Below, in pieces: positions 5,191 to 5,223 of a stretch of DNA of 5,223 nucleotides. Origin of the DNA: Acidimicrobiaceae bacterium. GTDB lineage: Bacteria; Actinomycetota; Acidimicrobiia; Acidimicrobiales; Ilumatobacteraceae. A program made the position numbers and the translations under genes. The stretch spans positions 1 to 5,223 of the forward strand of contig DMQJ01000179.1 in the NCBI GenBank assembly GCA_003455715.1, read 5' to 3'. How positions within the stretch are numbered: position 1 is the stretch's first letter; each line of letters opens with the position of its first letter. The notes under the pieces were generated by a model that worked only from the letters and a program-made list of their open reading frames with translations, ran no database searches and had not been told where the DNA came from.

Positions 5191-5223
5191 GCGAAGACCC
5201 CCGTCGCTCCGGGCGCCAACTCG
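5187..5223 (-). CDS. 3' end of an upstream gene (partial), product unknown
   Basis: Reading the minus strand from the right edge, one frame gives ELAPGATGVFA and then a TGA stop at 5189-5187. This stop overlaps the start codon of the ATPase gene as ATGA, the same junction used at 2963-2966 and 923-926, so it is probably the true end of the preceding operon gene. Only 11 codons are visible, which is too little to identify a product. In related actinobacterial tad loci the gene before the ATPase is often a CpaE/Ssd-like MinD-family ATPase; that is inference from synteny, not seen here. The frame of the ATPase itself is also open to the window edge, so the junction call is not certain. Confidence 0.5.
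   Translation of the reverse strand, partial: ELAPGATGVFA

Overview
The window holds part of one tightly packed, minus-strand operon for a Tad/Flp-type (type IVc) pilus or related secretion machine. All genes read from right to left. Base composition is strongly GC-rich. The gene order (CpaF/TadA ATPase, TadB-like, TadC-like, small single-membrane-segment protein, two TadE-like proteins, TadG-like protein, LysM-family-like membrane protein) resembles the arrangement known from Actinomycetota, for example the mycobacterial Rv3660c-Rv3654c-type cluster. I infer a GC-rich actinobacterium; class or genus cannot be read from this window.

Layout, in transcription order. 5223-5187: last 11 codons of an upstream gene, overlapping the next start by ATGA. 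5190-3850: CpaF/TadA secretion ATPase with Walker A, Walker B and His boxes. 3847-2963 and 2966-2064: two type II secretion system F-domain membrane platform proteins (TadB-like and TadC-like). 2063-1974: a 90-base gap with two small perfect hairpins and a strong AAAGGA ribosome-binding site. 1973-1740: a 77-residue protein with one membrane helix, the best candidate for the Flp-like major subunit but not a canonical one. 1740-1336 and 1336-923: two TadE-like proteins, each with a pair of extracytoplasmic cysteines. 926-531: a TadG-like protein. 530-480: a 51-base gap with a perfect 9-bp hairpin. 479-1: the first 159 residues of a multi-spanning membrane protein that runs off the left edge; its N-terminus resembles large actinobacterial LysM/BTAD-type proteins.

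As a system, the ATPase would drive the TadB/TadC inner-membrane platform, which would assemble the four small bitopic proteins into an envelope-spanning or surface filament. Start and stop codons overlap or nearly touch at six junctions, so translational coupling is likely. The two larger gaps flank the block of small subunit genes, suggesting that this block is expressed at a different level from the motor genes. No prepilin peptidase, outer-membrane secretin or promoter lies in the window. No mobile element, CRISPR array, tRNA or rRNA was seen. The region looks like a recognisable accessory locus rather than a wholly new system. The less ordinary points are the unassigned 77-residue protein, degenerate prepilin-type junctions in all four small proteins, an altered His box in the ATPase, and the hairpins in the two gaps.
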